The notes: generated by a model from the letters alone, not told the origin. A stretch of DNA of 64,000 bases from Christensenellaceae bacterium (GCA_012837835.1 DUQK01000044.1:1-64000), one strand, 5' to 3'. Numbered from the stretch's first letter, positions 1-9,214 are shown. Numbers and translations: made by a program.

Positions 1-43
1 AAAGGATTTGCAAAAGTTCAAGCTGAACTAAGCGAAATGTTTG

Positions 44-71
44 AAAAAACCGCTTCCCCCTAGGGGGAAGC
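44..71 (-). terminator. Rho-independent terminator after the LacI-family gene
   Basis: A GC-rich hairpin (arms 52-60 and 63-71) is followed on the minus strand by a run of six T at 49-44. It lies about 50 bases past the stop of the LacI-type gene and so probably ends the minus-strand operon. Confidence 0.75.
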
Positions 72-122
72 AGCTGATGGCTTAACAATATTTACAAGAT
101 TGGTTACACAAAACTATTGACA

Positions 123-1142
123 CTACCGTTTTTTGCTGTTTTCAAAGGCGGATACACTGTTGCGGCATTTAAGCTGACCGTCTATTGCGATGCGCATTAT
201 AGGCCAATCGGGGTTTTCTATGCGTTTTTTTATTAGCTCAACTGCAAGCACGCCCATTGCAGACCTTGAAATACGTACGGTGCTTAGCGATGGAGTTGTA
301 ATTGCACTGAAGGGGATATCGTCAACGCCAACTATGGATAAATCTTCAGGAAGTTTGAACCCCGCTTCTTTAAGCGCTTTTGAAGCGCCCAATGCAATGG
401 AATCGTTATCTGCAACGGCAGCGCTTATATACTTGCAGCTATTAATCTGCTCAGCCATGTCTGCGCAGGCTCCGTTTAGTGTGGGGGTTAGCAGTATAGG
501 TTCAGGCGGGGTAAGCCCAAGTTCACGCATGGTGCTTAAATAGCCTTCAAAACGTTCCCTTAGGTTGGATAGATGCCTGTTGCTCTTAAGGTATCCTATA
601 TTACGGTGCCCCATAGCGTATAGATGCAAGACAGCTTTTTTCATTATACTTCTATTGTCCATAGTTATGCTATCTATTTCATAGCCTGTCATACTGTTGT
701 CAAGCACCACTACGGGCGATGAAAAGCGGCTTAGCCACCCGCAGTTATTTTCAGGCAGTTCAGTGCCAATCAGAATAACCCCGTCAGGTGCGCTGGAATT
801 GAGGTCCTCTATGCAGTGGATAACGTGATTAGTGTCGCAGTTTAAGTTTACAAGACGGTAGGATTGCTTCCTGCACTCCAGTTCTATTTGGTCCAATATG
901 GAGGCGATGAAACCTTGGTTTTCTTCAACCGCCATACCGTGTACACGGTATTTTATAGTAGCCAAACTAAGGGCTTTATTTCTCTTCCTGTTTCTGCTTG
1001 GAGAATAATTGTGCCTATCCAGTACCTCCTGCACATGTTCTCTTGTTTCGTCGCTCACTCCCTTTTTTTTGTTCAAAACAAGTGAAACTGTCGCTGCAGA
1101 AACACCTGCTTCACGTGCTATCTCTCGTATAGTAATTCGCAT
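123..1142 (-). CDS. LacI-family transcriptional regulator
   Basis: A 339-residue repressor of the LacI/GalR family. The N-terminal helix-turn-helix (residues 3-50, core IREIAREAGVSAATVSLVLN) is followed by a periplasmic-binding-protein-like effector domain with the typical stretches GVILIGTELP near 120 and VGVDDIPFSAITTPSLSTV near 275. The start follows a GGTGG ribosome binding site. It is the last gene of a minus-strand cluster encoding an aldolase, an ABC sugar importer, MtnK and MtnA, so it probably senses the imported sugar or a phosphorylated intermediate. A hairpin separates it from mtnA, but no separate promoter is obvious. The ligand is not identifiable from sequence. Confidence 0.93.
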   Translation of the reverse strand: MRITIREIAREAGVSAATVSLVLNKKKGVSDETREHVQEVLDRHNYSPSRNRKRNKALSLATIKYRVHGMAVEENQGFIASILDQIELECRKQSYRLVNLNCDTNHVIHCIEDLNSSAPDGVILIGTELPENNCGWLSRFSSPVVVLDNSMTGYEIDSITMDNRSIMKKAVLHLYAMGHRNIGYLKSNRHLSNLRERFEGYLSTMRELGLTPPEPILLTPTLNGACADMAEQINSCKYISAAVADNDSIALGASKALKEAGFKLPEDLSIVGVDDIPFSAITTPSLSTVRISRSAMGVLAVELIKKRIENPDWPIMRIAIDGQLKCRNSVSAFENSKKR

Positions 1143-1162
1143 ATAGTACCACCAATCATAGT

Positions 1163-1196
1163 GAATACGAAGGGGAGTATATACCCCTTCGCATTC
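1163..1196 (-). other. Intergenic hairpin between mtnA and the LacI-type gene
   Basis: A 13-base inverted repeat with one mismatch (arms 1163-1175 and 1184-1196, 8-base loop) lies between the mtnA stop and the regulator start. No T run follows on the minus strand, so it resembles an mRNA-processing or attenuation structure more than a full terminator. Confidence 0.5.
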
Positions 1197-1205
1197 AGCA
1201 GTTTA

Positions 1206-2291
1206 TTATTTTTTACTTGCCGCCTCTTTTTGGGCAAATATCTCTTTCAAGCTTTTGTCGTAAGGCGCACGGGCGATGCCAAATTCGGTTATTATAGCAG
1301 TTACCAAACTATTATCTGAAACATCAAATGCGGGGTTGTACACCTTTACACCCTCAGGCGCCATCCTTTTTGAATACCACATTTCTGTAACTTCATGGTC
1401 AGGGCGTACTTCAATTGGGATATCATCGCCGTGGGCGATAGACATATCTATGGTAGATGTAGGTCCGCACACATAAAATGGTATGCCGTAGTGCTTTGCA
1501 AGAATCGCAACGCCAGAAGTGCCTATTTTGTTGCATACATCGCCGTTTGCGGCAACCCTGTCGCAGCCTACAAATACTGCCTGTACCCAGCCGTTTTTCA
1601 TAACCTGTGATGCCATATTGTCGCATATCACTGTTGTATCAACACCGTTAGAATGTAGTTCAAAAGATGAAAGGCGAATGCCCTGTAGCAGCGGACGGGT
1701 TTCGTCCGTGAATACTTTGAAATTCATACCCCTTTCAACGCCAAGGTGTATAGGCGCAAGCGCGGTACCGTATTTTACCGTTGCAAGCTGCCCTGCGTTG
1801 CAGTGTGTAAGTATGCCGTCGCCATCCTTAATTAAGGTTAAACCGTATTCGCCTATGGCGCGGCAGACACGTATATCTTCCTCGCGTATTTCAACCGCCT
1901 CATCATGTAGAAGTTTAACGATTTCATCAACAGGAAGTTCTTTATTAGCCTTTACCACATTTTCCATGCGGTCAAGCGCCCAGAACAGGTTTACTGCTGT
2001 GGGTCTTGAAGTTGCAAGGTAATCCTTAGCTGCTTTAAACTCCTCATAGAAAGTTGGATAATCTTTAGCCTTTATGTTTTTTGCTGCTAGGTATACGCCT
2101 ATTGCGGCAGCTACGCCTATTGCAGGGGCACCCCTTACCTTAAGCAGGTATATTGCCTCCCATATATCTTTTTGCTCGGTTAAGGAGAGCATCTCTACTT
2201 TGCCCGGAAGCTGTGTCTGGTCTATTATTACTAGAGCCGAGTTTTCATCGTCCAGTGAAACCGTATCATAATGCATTATGTTTTTAGCCAT
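1206..2291 (-). CDS. S-methyl-5-thioribose-1-phosphate isomerase (MtnA)
   Basis: A 361-residue member of the eIF2B-like isomerase family that converts 5-methylthioribose 1-phosphate (or 5-deoxyribose 1-phosphate) to the 1-phospho-ketose in the cytosol. Visible hallmarks are RGAPAIGV near 53, the catalytic-cysteine motif [17 protein letters not shown] near 160, the catalytic-aspartate motif [11 protein letters not shown] near 241 and NKIGTSG near 254. Length is normal. It starts 10 bases after the mtnK stop behind a GAGGG site, so the pair is co-transcribed. None of the classical downstream methionine-salvage genes (mtnB, mtnC/W/X, mtnD) is present; a class II aldolase in the same operon points to a DHAP-shunt route instead. 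Confidence 0.95.
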   Translation of the reverse strand: MAKNIMHYDTVSLDDENSALVIIDQTQLPGKVEMLSLTEQKDIWEAIYLLKVRGAPAIGVAAAIGVYLAAKNIKAKDYPTFYEEFKAAKDYLATSRPTAVNLFWALDRMENVVKANKELPVDEIVKLLHDEAVEIREEDIRVCRAIGEYGLTLIKDGDGILTHCNAGQLATVKYGTALAPIHLGVERGMNFKVFTDETRPLLQGIRLSSFELHSNGVDTTVICDNMASQVMKNGWVQAVFVGCDRVAANGDVCNKIGTSGVAILAKHYGIPFYVCGPTSTIDMSIAHGDDIPIEVRPDHEVTEMWYSKRMAPEGVKVYNPAFDVSDNSLVTAIITEFGIARAPYDKSLKEIFAQKEAASKK

Positions 2292-2301
2292 ATATCTACC
2301 C

Positions 2302-3522
2302 TCACATGGATTTTTCTGCTTTGGCTATGGCGCGCTCAAGTGCATCTATATAGTCCTTGCCGCATCTGAATGAATTGCGGTTCATTATGCAGTCCTTGGC
2401 GCAGAATATATTAACTCTTTCGGCGAACATGCGCTTTTTCTCATCCTCTATGGTGGTTACATCTTTTACCTGCGCCATGCCGACGGTTCTTCTGTTAAGC
2501 TCCGTGCCTGTATATGAAGCGGTGTCCGCTAATATGCTGTTTAGATAGTATTCCTTGAAGCCCTCCTGCTTTGCCATTATTTCAGTTGCGTATTTATCAA
2601 AGGCTTTTAGGAATTTTTCCTTAAACATATCTATTACATCTACTATCGTTTTAAGTACCCAGTCGCAAAATTCTGTTTTGCCGTAGGCATTGCCGTTATC
2701 CCAGGCGAATATAAGGTTTGCGATAACATTACCTACATCGTATCCGATAGGACCATAGAAAGCGAACTCAGGGTCAAACACCTTTGTGGAATCCTCTTTT
2801 ATGAATATTGAGCCTGTATGTAAATCTCCATGCAATAGCGCTTGAGCATTGTTCATAAAATCAAACTTAAGTTTTGAGATTTCAAGATGCAGCGCTTTGT
2901 CGCTGTAAAGTTCTTTTTGCACAAAGTCTTTATTAGGCTCAAACACTAGGTTGCGGCCGTTATTATCAAGGTAAGGCTCTGTTAGTACGAGGTCCTCTGT
3001 TATTTCGCATAGCTCGGGATTTATGAAGCTCTTTACAAGCGCTTTTTTCTCTTTGTGCTCCATAACAACATCTGTTGTCATAAGAAGGGTGTTTACCATG
3101 AATGTTGTGATATCATCAGCGAAACGAGGGAATATTTTATGCTCCATCATTGCATAGCGCATAAGCTGATGGTCTGATAAATCTTCCATTATACATGCAC
3201 ACATAACGGTGTCGTACATATAAATCTTTGGAACAGAGCCCGGGGCATATTTGTCTTGGAGTATAAGTATCTCGGATTCTATGCGGTTACGGTCTACGGA
3301 AACGGTCATCTCTGAAGATATTCTAAGGGTTTCACCGGCATGTTTTACTATTACCGAATTGCCTTTATCATCAATTACCCTGAATACATAGTTAAGGTTG
3401 CCGTCACCTATTTCCTTTGTGCGCATGGACGCTTTGTCCCAACCATAGTCCGGCAGTTTCTCCAAAACATAGTCGATTACATCTTTCTCTTTCATGAGAA
3501 AATACTTACTAAATCTAGACAT
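2302..3522 (-). CDS. 5-methylthioribose kinase (MtnK)
   Basis: A 406-residue kinase of the aminoglycoside-phosphotransferase/choline-kinase fold that phosphorylates free 5-methylthioribose at O1 using ATP. The catalytic loop [11 protein letters not shown] (near 226) and the metal-binding segment [17 protein letters not shown] (near 239) are intact, and the nucleotide-binding N-lobe carries NYVFRV and VIVKHAG. AGGAGG precedes the ATG. It lies between the ABC permease gene (30 bases upstream) and mtnA. A free-sugar kinase beside a sugar-type importer implies scavenging of external methylthioribose or 5-deoxyribose; MtnK enzymes are known for the former, and activity on the latter is inferred. 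Confidence 0.93.
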   Translation of the reverse strand: MSRFSKYFLMKEKDVIDYVLEKLPDYGWDKASMRTKEIGDGNLNYVFRVIDDKGNSVIVKHAGETLRISSEMTVSVDRNRIESEILILQDKYAPGSVPKIYMYDTVMCACIMEDLSDHQLMRYAMMEHKIFPRFADDITTFMVNTLLMTTDVVMEHKEKKALVKSFINPELCEITEDLVLTEPYLDNNGRNLVFEPNKDFVQKELYSDKALHLEISKLKFDFMNNAQALLHGDLHTGSIFIKEDSTKVFDPEFAFYGPIGYDVGNVIANLIFAWDNGNAYGKTEFCDWVLKTIVDVIDMFKEKFLKAFDKYATEIMAKQEGFKEYYLNSILADTASYTGTELNRRTVGMAQVKDVTTIEDEKKRMFAERVNIFCAKDCIMNRNSFRCGKDYIDALERAIAKAEKSM

Positions 3523-3552
3523 ACAATCCTCCTTAAATGCTTAAATTTTGTG

Positions 3553-4545
3553 TTATTGTTCTCTTTTACCTGCGTATGCTGCGATTAGCGCAAGCGCGAG
3601 TACCGCGCCCTTTACCGCGGGCAATATATAATATGAAACCGCCATAATTGTAAGGCCGTTTTCAAGCGTAGATACGAGCATGGCGCCAACCAATGTTCCA
3701 ATTGCGTTTGGTTTTTCAGCGCCTCCGACTGTTCTTCCGACGAACACCGCTGCAAGTGCCTGCATGAAATATCCGTCCGAGTTGCCTACCTGCGCGCTGC
3801 TTCCCCTTGAAGCAACCAAAATGCCGCCGATTGTTATAAATACGGCAGTAATCATGCCGGCAAGGTAGCGGTATGCCTTAACATCTATACCTGAAAGCTT
3901 TGCCGCTTCGCGGTTGCCGCCTATTGCATACATATATCTGCCGTGCTTTGTGTGCTCTAAAAATATATAGGCGACTATTACGCATACCAGCATTATTATA
4001 ATAATGAGCGGCGCTCTTCCTATTGCGGAAAAATCTTCACCTAGTATTACCCTTGCAGGCGGATTGCCATTTGGCTGGCGCATACCGGTTGAAACTGCGC
4101 CCCCGCCTATGTACCATTGTCCAAGACCCTGATGCACGAACATAAGCGCGCAGGTGGCGAGCATATCGGGTATTTTACATACCAGAATTAAAAACATGGT
4201 AAGCTGATACAATATCATAGTTACAATCAGCGCTACCACTATGCTCATTTCAAGCGACAGTCCGTGCCATAGGTACATGCTGACAAACACATATGCAGAG
4301 CAGCTGGCAAGTGTGCACATTGACATATCAAAGCCGTCTGTTGACATTGTAACCGTTGCTGCTATGCCAAATACCGTGGTAATAGACATGGCGCGCAGGA
4401 TGTTTATCATATTGTTCGGGGTCATAAAGCTTTTGCCTTTTACCAAGGTGAACACTATAAAGCACACCACAAGGGCAATTACCGCCGCCCAATCAAGCAG
4501 GAATTGAGAAGTTTTTTTCTTTCCGGCTCTGTTACTTATTGTCAT
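3553..4545 (-). CDS. Sugar ABC transporter permease (RbsC/BPD_transp_2 family)
   Basis: A 330-residue integral membrane protein with 8-10 hydrophobic segments and the ribose-type permease signature GGNREAAKLSGIDVKAYRYL near 220, followed by SRGSSAQVGNSDGYFMQALAA. It forms the channel of a carbohydrate-uptake-transporter-2 type importer. Its start overlaps the end of the ATPase gene by 14 bases, implying translational coupling. Only one permease gene is present, so it probably homodimerises. The substrate is inferred from the neighbouring mtnK, mtnA and aldolase genes to be 5-methylthioribose or 5-deoxyribose. Confidence 0.92.
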   Translation of the reverse strand: MTISNRAGKKKTSQFLLDWAAVIALVVCFIVFTLVKGKSFMTPNNMINILRAMSITTVFGIAATVTMSTDGFDMSMCTLASCSAYVFVSMYLWHGLSLEMSIVVALIVTMILYQLTMFLILVCKIPDMLATCALMFVHQGLGQWYIGGGAVSTGMRQPNGNPPARVILGEDFSAIGRAPLIIIIMLVCVIVAYIFLEHTKHGRYMYAIGGNREAAKLSGIDVKAYRYLAGMITAVFITIGGILVASRGSSAQVGNSDGYFMQALAAVFVGRTVGGAEKPNAIGTLVGAMLVSTLENGLTIMAVSYYILPAVKGAVLALALIAAYAGKREQ

Positions 4546-6097
4546 ATGAGTTTCCTCCCGAATTTACTGCAACTTGCTGCGCAGTATTGTAGTTTTTTCC
4601 GCCGACGGCGTAGTACATAATTTCATCCTCGCTCGTTTCTGCGGTATTTAATTCAGCCCTAACTTCACCGTCGAAAAGCACGTAAATTCTATCGGCGATG
4701 TTCAGCAGCTCAGAATTCTCACAGCTTGCATATATTACGGCATTGCCATTAGCCGCAATTTGGTTTATAAGACCGAATATCTCTTGTTTGGCTCCAACAT
4801 CTACGCCTTTTGTTGGTTCGTCAAAAATATATACCGAGCAATCTGCTGCAAGCCATTTGCCTACGGATACCTTTTGCTGGTTCCCTCCGGATAGATTACG
4901 CACCTGCTGACGAATGCTGGGGGTTATTATTCCAAGTTCATCAACATATTTGTGCGCGTTATCATCAACCTTTGAGCGGTTTATAAAAGAAACGGTGCAG
5001 TATCTATCCATACTTGCAGCTGAAAGGTTGAAGCTTACATCTTCCGATACGAGCACGCCTTCCTTGCGCCTTTCTTCAGGAACAAGCGCAATGCGGTTTT
5101 TAAGTGCTTGGGACGGTTTTTTTATGTTAAGTTCTTTTCCGTGCAGCGTTATTTTACCATGGTCCTTTTCGTATGCGCCGAATATGGTTTTGCATAATTC
5201 TGATTTACCTGCGCCAACTAAACCTGCAATTCCTACTATTTCGCCGCTTTTAACATGTAAGGAAACATCTTTTACATGCCCTGCCGCGCCGGAGAGATTA
5301 TTAATTTCAAACATCACATCGCCCAGCTGCACCTTCTCCTTGGAGACTTCTTCCTCTATGCTGCGTCCGAGCATTTTTTCTACTATTTCAGCGCTGGTTG
5401 TATTTTCGGTAACTTCACTTGTATCTACTATTGTGCCGTTTCGCATAACTGTATAACGGTCGCAAATTTGTATTACTTCGTTTATGCGGTGAGAGATAAA
5501 AACAATAGCTATGTTTTCAGTACTTCTGAGACGCTCCACAAGGTCAAAAAGTTCTTTTGTTTCGTTTTCGCTGAGCGGAGCTGTGGGCTCGTCAAGTATT
5601 AAAAAATTACAGGACGATTGTATAGCTCTTGCAATCAGTACCATCTGCTTTTTGGCAAGCGATAGGTTTTGTACCAGAGTTCTTGGGTTTACATTTATAT
5701 GCAGGCGGTTCAGAACCTTCTGTGCAGAGCTGTATAGTTTGTTCCAATTCATTATATGTGAGCCGTGCAATACGGTTTCATTCAGCATTACGTTTTCGGC
5801 AACAGAGAAGGTGGGTATTAGAGCGGTATCAACTTCTTGGTATACAATCTGTATCCCGAGCTTTTTTGCTGTAATTGTGTTTCTTATTTCAACAGGTTTG
5901 TCGTTAAGCAGTATTTCTCCGGTATAGCCGGGGTTTGCGCCTGCAAGTACCTTCATAAGGGTAGACTTGCCCGCTCCGTTAGCGCCAACAACCGCGCGTA
6001 TTTCGCCGGTAGAAACGCTGAAATCAACATCGCTCAGCGCCTTAACGCCGGGAAACTCCATTGAAACGTTTTTTGTACCTAAGGTTATCTTTTGCAT
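4532..6097 (-). CDS. Sugar ABC transporter ATP-binding protein (RbsA family, duplicated ATPase)
   Basis: A protein of about 521 residues with two ABC domains in tandem. The first has Walker A GANGAGKST near 38, signature VQNLSLAKKQMVLIARA and Walker B LILDEPTAPLSENE. The second has GLVGAGKSE near 292, signature LSGGNQQKVSVGKWL and Walker B YIFDEPTKGVDVGAK. The first signature lacks the usual SGGQ and the second Walker A is GLVGAGKS, both normal for RbsA-type proteins. The ATG at 6097 is preferred over one at 6115 because GAGGGA precedes it. It energises import with the adjacent permease and binding protein. Confidence 0.93.
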   Translation of the reverse strand: MQKITLGTKNVSMEFPGVKALSDVDFSVSTGEIRAVVGANGAGKSTLMKVLAGANPGYTGEILLNDKPVEIRNTITAKKLGIQIVYQEVDTALIPTFSVAENVMLNETVLHGSHIMNWNKLYSSAQKVLNRLHINVNPRTLVQNLSLAKKQMVLIARAIQSSCNFLILDEPTAPLSENETKELFDLVERLRSTENIAIVFISHRINEVIQICDRYTVMRNGTIVDTSEVTENTTSAEIVEKMLGRSIEEEVSKEKVQLGDVMFEINNLSGAAGHVKDVSLHVKSGEIVGIAGLVGAGKSELCKTIFGAYEKDHGKITLHGKELNIKKPSQALKNRIALVPEERRKEGVLVSEDVSFNLSAASMDRYCTVSFINRSKVDDNAHKYVDELGIITPSIRQQVRNLSGGNQQKVSVGKWLAADCSVYIFDEPTKGVDVGAKQEIFGLINQIAANGNAVIYASCENSELLNIADRIYVLFDGEVRAELNTAETSEDEIMYYAVGGKNYNTAQQVAVNSGGNSYDNK

Positions 6098-6122
6098 AGC
6101 TTCCCTCTTTCTCATGGAACGA

Positions 6123-6144
6123 GGGCGCCAGAGCGCCGGCGCCC
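6123..6144 (-). other. Hairpin between binding-protein gene and ATPase gene
   Basis: A perfect 7-bp GC-only inverted repeat (arms 6123-6129 and 6138-6144) sits between the binding-protein stop and the ATPase start without a T run. Such structures commonly protect the upstream binding-protein message and set unequal expression; that role here is inferred. Confidence 0.5.
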
Positions 6145-6170
6145 CCGTGTGAGATATTTATTTCACTTAA

Positions 6171-7283
6171 TTATTTGTGAAGAAGATCTGCAGGCATCCA
6201 GTCTGCAACCGATAGATAATTAAGATTGCCGTATGTATCGGGAGCGATGTTTGCCAGGTTTTCTACGGTGGAGTCTTCCTTTAGGCTGGAAGCGAGTATT
6301 GCTGAGCCGGGAACTTCCACATAGTCTACGCCGTAGCTGTCGGTTGCGGGGTCATATATTTTGTCCGCTTCGCCTGCGAGCTGCAGCATTAGCAGCCTCA
6401 TGGCGATTTCGCCGTTGAGTGTCCAGTCAGTAGTGCCTGCGGCATACCAGATGTCAGGGCGTGTAAGCATGTTGGTTACGTCAACGGGGTCAATATCAAC
6501 CGAGCACATGGGCAGCGCTTCGCCCACTTTGCCGTTATAGTTGTCGTTCTCAAATATTGCGTTGTATACGCCTTGGCCGTATAGGTCGTAGTAGGCGATT
6601 GCGGCGTCTACATCTTCACGGTTTAGAGATTGCAGGTAAGCTGCGGTAACTGCGTTGGCAGAATCCATGGAGTCTGTTAGAGGCTGTACTTCGCCTACTG
6701 TTACGATTTTGCCGGCTTCTTCATATTCTTTCCAGCCTACTTCGCGCCTATCAAAGGGGCTGTTGTAGTTGGGTCCGCGCCAGATTTTAATAAGCCTTAC
6801 GCCTTCGCCGAACTTAGCAATCATTTCGTCAAGAAGAACCGTTACAAGGCTCTTGTCCTGCTGGAACATCTGCGTTACGCCTTCGAGTTTCTGATATTCG
6901 CCGTCTGTGTAGAACTGGGTATCAAATGTTACGATTTCCATTTCAGGATATTCTTCGCGTATTTCCTTAAGGAATACATAGGAACCGTCCTGGTTGCCGT
7001 GGCTTAGGAGCAGACCGTCATAGCCGGCTGATGCACAGGTTCTGATTGTATCCTGCCACTTGTTGAAGTCTCCGTCGCAGAAGAAGAATTCAAAATCAAC
7101 GTCAAGCGCTTTACAAAGGTCAGCGCAGGAATCCTTCCACATTTGGAATATTGTTGCTGAAGGTAGCAGCATTACATATGCAACGCGCTTGCCCGCTACG
7201 GGGTTTTCTTCTGTAAGGCTCATCGTGGTGAAGGACAGTACCATCACAAACACCATCATAATTGCGATAAATTTTTTCATCAT
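6171..7283 (-). CDS. Sugar ABC transporter substrate-binding protein
   Basis: A 370-residue exported protein: residues 1-25 form a signal peptide (MMKK, then a hydrophobic core) and the rest is a type I periplasmic-binding fold of the ribose/xylose-binding kind (RVAYVMLLPSATIFQMWKD, then YDGLLLSHGNQDG near 90 and DAAIAYYDLYGQGVYNAIF near 235). There is no lipobox cysteine, which is unusual for a Gram-positive binding protein; the uncleaved signal may act as a membrane anchor. AAGGAG precedes the start. It is the first importer gene after the aldolase and presumably fixes the system's specificity. Confidence 0.88.
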   Translation of the reverse strand: MMKKFIAIMMVFVMVLSFTTMSLTEENPVAGKRVAYVMLLPSATIFQMWKDSCADLCKALDVDFEFFFCDGDFNKWQDTIRTCASAGYDGLLLSHGNQDGSYVFLKEIREEYPEMEIVTFDTQFYTDGEYQKLEGVTQMFQQDKSLVTVLLDEMIAKFGEGVRLIKIWRGPNYNSPFDRREVGWKEYEEAGKIVTVGEVQPLTDSMDSANAVTAAYLQSLNREDVDAAIAYYDLYGQGVYNAIFENDNYNGKVGEALPMCSVDIDPVDVTNMLTRPDIWYAAGTTDWTLNGEIAMRLLMLQLAGEADKIYDPATDSYGVDYVEVPGSAILASSLKEDSTVENLANIAPDTYGNLNYLSVADWMPADLLHK

Positions 7284-7406
7284 GATTCTCCTTATAATTA
7301 TTTTTGCTACATTTAAAGGCGCAGCATTACCTTTGCCGTAATTTGCGCGGCGCGCATATACACCTCCTTTTTTATAATATACAAAGAACTTACAGTTCCA
7401 GTTTAC

Positions 7407-8111
7407 TTAAATTATTGGCCAAGGCGATGTAGAAGGCTTGCCTCCCCGCGGCTTTCCGCTTTTTTCGCGCATATCAAGGAGTACTTCAACTTGTTTATCA
7501 TCAAGCACATTAGCTTTTCCTATGAAATAACCCGTATACAGCATTATCATGGCGTAATGTTCAACTGCTTCAAGGCAGTAGAAAGCTTCCATAAGCGTTT
7601 TACCCCAAGCAACTGGGCCGTGGTTTCCAAGAAGAGCGGCGTTATAATCCCTGCAATATGGGGCGATAGAATTTGGCACCCCTTCGGAGCCCGGCACTTC
7701 GTAGGGCGCACAGGGCACTGTGCCTAGGTTAACAAGCGCTTCGGGATATATGGCTTTATCGAGGCTTATACCGGCAACTGCAAAGGCAGTCGCCACAGGC
7801 GTGTGCGCGTGGCATACTCCGCCAATTTCAGAGTTTTCTTTATATATGCGTATATGCATTTTTACTTCGCTGGATGGCTTTATACCGCCGGATTCTAAAA
7901 TTTCGCCGTTAAGGCGCATCTTTACTAGGCTGTCTTCATCCATAAAACCTTTGGACACTCCGGTAGGAGTTGCCCAAATAATGTCATCAGCAACCTTGCA
8001 GGAAATATTTCCGTCGTTCGCTGCGACATAATTTTTTTGATACATGCGCCTGCCTATGTCTAATATCATAGACCTCGCTTCCTTATCAGATGGATATAGC
8101 CGGCTTACCAT
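7407..8111 (-). CDS. Class II aldolase (FucA/AraD family), predicted 5-deoxyribulose / methylthioribulose 1-phosphate aldolase
   Basis: A 234-residue zinc-dependent aldolase/epimerase-family protein. Visible are the phosphate-binding segment WATPTGVSKG near 44, the catalytic glutamate in SSEVKMH near 72, the zinc-ligand pair HAHTPVA near 92 and the third histidine in AVEHYAMI near 180. The ATG at 8111 is chosen because GGAGG lies 9 bases before it; an in-frame ATG at 8150 has no such site. It is the first gene after the promoter. With MtnK and MtnA downstream, the likely reaction is cleavage of the 1-phospho-ketose to DHAP plus (methylthio)acetaldehyde. Fuculose- or rhamnulose-phosphate aldolase remains an alternative. 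Confidence 0.85.
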   Translation of the reverse strand: MVSRLYPSDKEARSMILDIGRRMYQKNYVAANDGNISCKVADDIIWATPTGVSKGFMDEDSLVKMRLNGEILESGGIKPSSEVKMHIRIYKENSEIGGVCHAHTPVATAFAVAGISLDKAIYPEALVNLGTVPCAPYEVPGSEGVPNSIAPYCRDYNAALLGNHGPVAWGKTLMEAFYCLEAVEHYAMIMLYTGYFIGKANVLDDKQVEVLLDMREKSGKPRGGKPSTSPWPII

Positions 8112-8171
8112 TAAAAGAAACCTCCGTATATATTTTATGTCAAAAGACATATAATCTCGTTGTTTATGGAA

Positions 8172-8200
8172 ATTATAATCCCCTTTTTACATGTTGTCAA
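8172..8200 (-). promoter_or_regulatory. Sigma-A promoter of the aldolase-ABC-mtnK-mtnA operon
   Basis: On the minus strand TTGACA (8200-8195) and TATAAT (8177-8172) are separated by exactly 17 bases, a perfect consensus. Transcription would start near 8165, giving a leader of about 55 bases before the aldolase ATG. Confidence 0.85.
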
Positions 8201-8231
8201 GTCTTTTTACTAAATTATTTGATTATTTTAC

Positions 8232-8254
8232 CTAAACAAAATGGTTTTGTTTAG
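8232..8254. promoter_or_regulatory. Palindromic candidate operator upstream of the sugar operon promoter
   Basis: A perfect 10-bp inverted repeat with a 3-base centre (CTAAACAAAA / TTTTGTTTAG) lies about 32 bases upstream of the -35 box. No T run follows on either strand. It is a candidate site for the LacI-type regulator or another dimeric factor, though the centre is not the CG typical of LacI operators. Confidence 0.45.
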
Positions 8255-8432
8255 TAGAAGTGCTTGATTAGTAATTGATTAATATGAGTGATCAGAAGCT
8301 ATAATTTATGTAAATTAATATATTGTTTTATGTGGTTTATACAGAGTTTGAGTTGTTGTTTAATATAAAGAAAATCAAGCTGAAAACGAAACTGTTATTA
8401 GGTAGTCAACCGAGCAAATAAACATAAAATAA

Positions 8433-8466
8433 GGGCTGTAGCGGATTTTGTAATCTGCTACAGCCC
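8433..8466 (-). terminator. Terminator of the exported-protein gene
   Basis: A 14-bp stem with one mismatch and a 6-base loop lies 20 bases past the stop of the minus-strand gene ending at 8486, followed by TTATTTTATG. The rest of the gap (8255-8432) is AT-rich and shows nothing recognisable. Confidence 0.8.
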
Positions 8467-8485
8467 ATAAATATTACACAATAGT

Positions 8486-9169
8486 TTAGTCTTCAATATA
8501 GATTAATGCTTCAACTGTTGATAGGGTAATTTCATTTTGAGCATAATACTTAATAAGATCGGAATCCATATTAGCTTTAATCGTAATTGTGCTGCCCGGG
8601 TGAATGCCAATTGCGGATGTATAATCATCGTCAACAAATACCAGTTCTTCATTTTGATCATAAATTGCAATGATTATGGTGAAACGATAAAGAATGGAAT
8701 CGGAATCATTGGTGAATGTTACATTAACATAATTATCATATTCGTCTGCTGAAAGCTCCAATTTTGCTTCACATGGAATTTTTGAGTAGTCATTTCCATA
8801 TTCTATAGTTTTTATAGAAAACTTGTAATCTGTAACGGTGTCGGATTTTAGTACTTCATCCAGAATAAAATCACTTATATAGGCATACTCGCCCGGTTCC
8901 AATTTGAGATTAGAAGGATAAGAGCTAACATAATCTTCTGCAAAGATAATTTCATCGTTAGCGTTGAAACCGACAAGTTTTCCGCCGTAATCGACATATC
9001 CTGCGGAATCTCCTGTGTTTTCCACTTTTGCAAAGAAATAAGCCTTGCTATTACCCTCAAAGGTGATAAGATTTTTGTTTGTAACGGTCATTTTTGCTTC
9101 AGCCATCGCGGAAGCTGTGAGTGAAAACAACAGTGCAAATACTAGAACAACAACAAGCAATCGTTTCAT
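8486..9169 (-). CDS. Exported hypothetical protein
   Basis: A 227-residue protein not assigned to a named family. Residues 1-23 are a clear signal peptide ending ASAMAEA with no lipobox cysteine. The mature part is predicted to be beta-rich, with two FxLYD-like segments: one around AKVENTGDSAGYVDYGG near 47 with a later LEPGEYAYI, and one around VTFTNDSDSILYRFTI near 150 followed by YDQNEELVFVDDD and IHPGSTITI. This pattern resembles extracellular Ig-like domains that track changes relative to a partner, but the match is by eye. It has its own promoter and terminator, so it is monocistronic. Confidence 0.75.
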   Translation of the reverse strand: MKRLLVVVLVFALLFSLTASAMAEAKMTVTNKNLITFEGNSKAYFFAKVENTGDSAGYVDYGGKLVGFNANDEIIFAEDYVSSYPSNLKLEPGEYAYISDFILDEVLKSDTVTDYKFSIKTIEYGNDYSKIPCEAKLELSADEYDNYVNVTFTNDSDSILYRFTIIIAIYDQNEELVFVDDDYTSAIGIHPGSTITIKANMDSDLIKYYAQNEITLSTVEALIYIED

Positions 9170-9214
9170 ATGGATATCTCCTTTACATTACTTAAAATTT
9201 TTTAAATCATACGA

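Noticed and set aside
1..63. Possible C-terminal end of an upstream plus-strand gene
   Set aside because: The 20-codon frame ends inside the hairpin that works as a minus-strand terminator, and nothing in it can be recognised.
8112..8200. SAM or S-box riboswitch ahead of the methylthioribose cluster
   Set aside because: The leader is about 55 bases and contains none of the conserved SAM-riboswitch segments.
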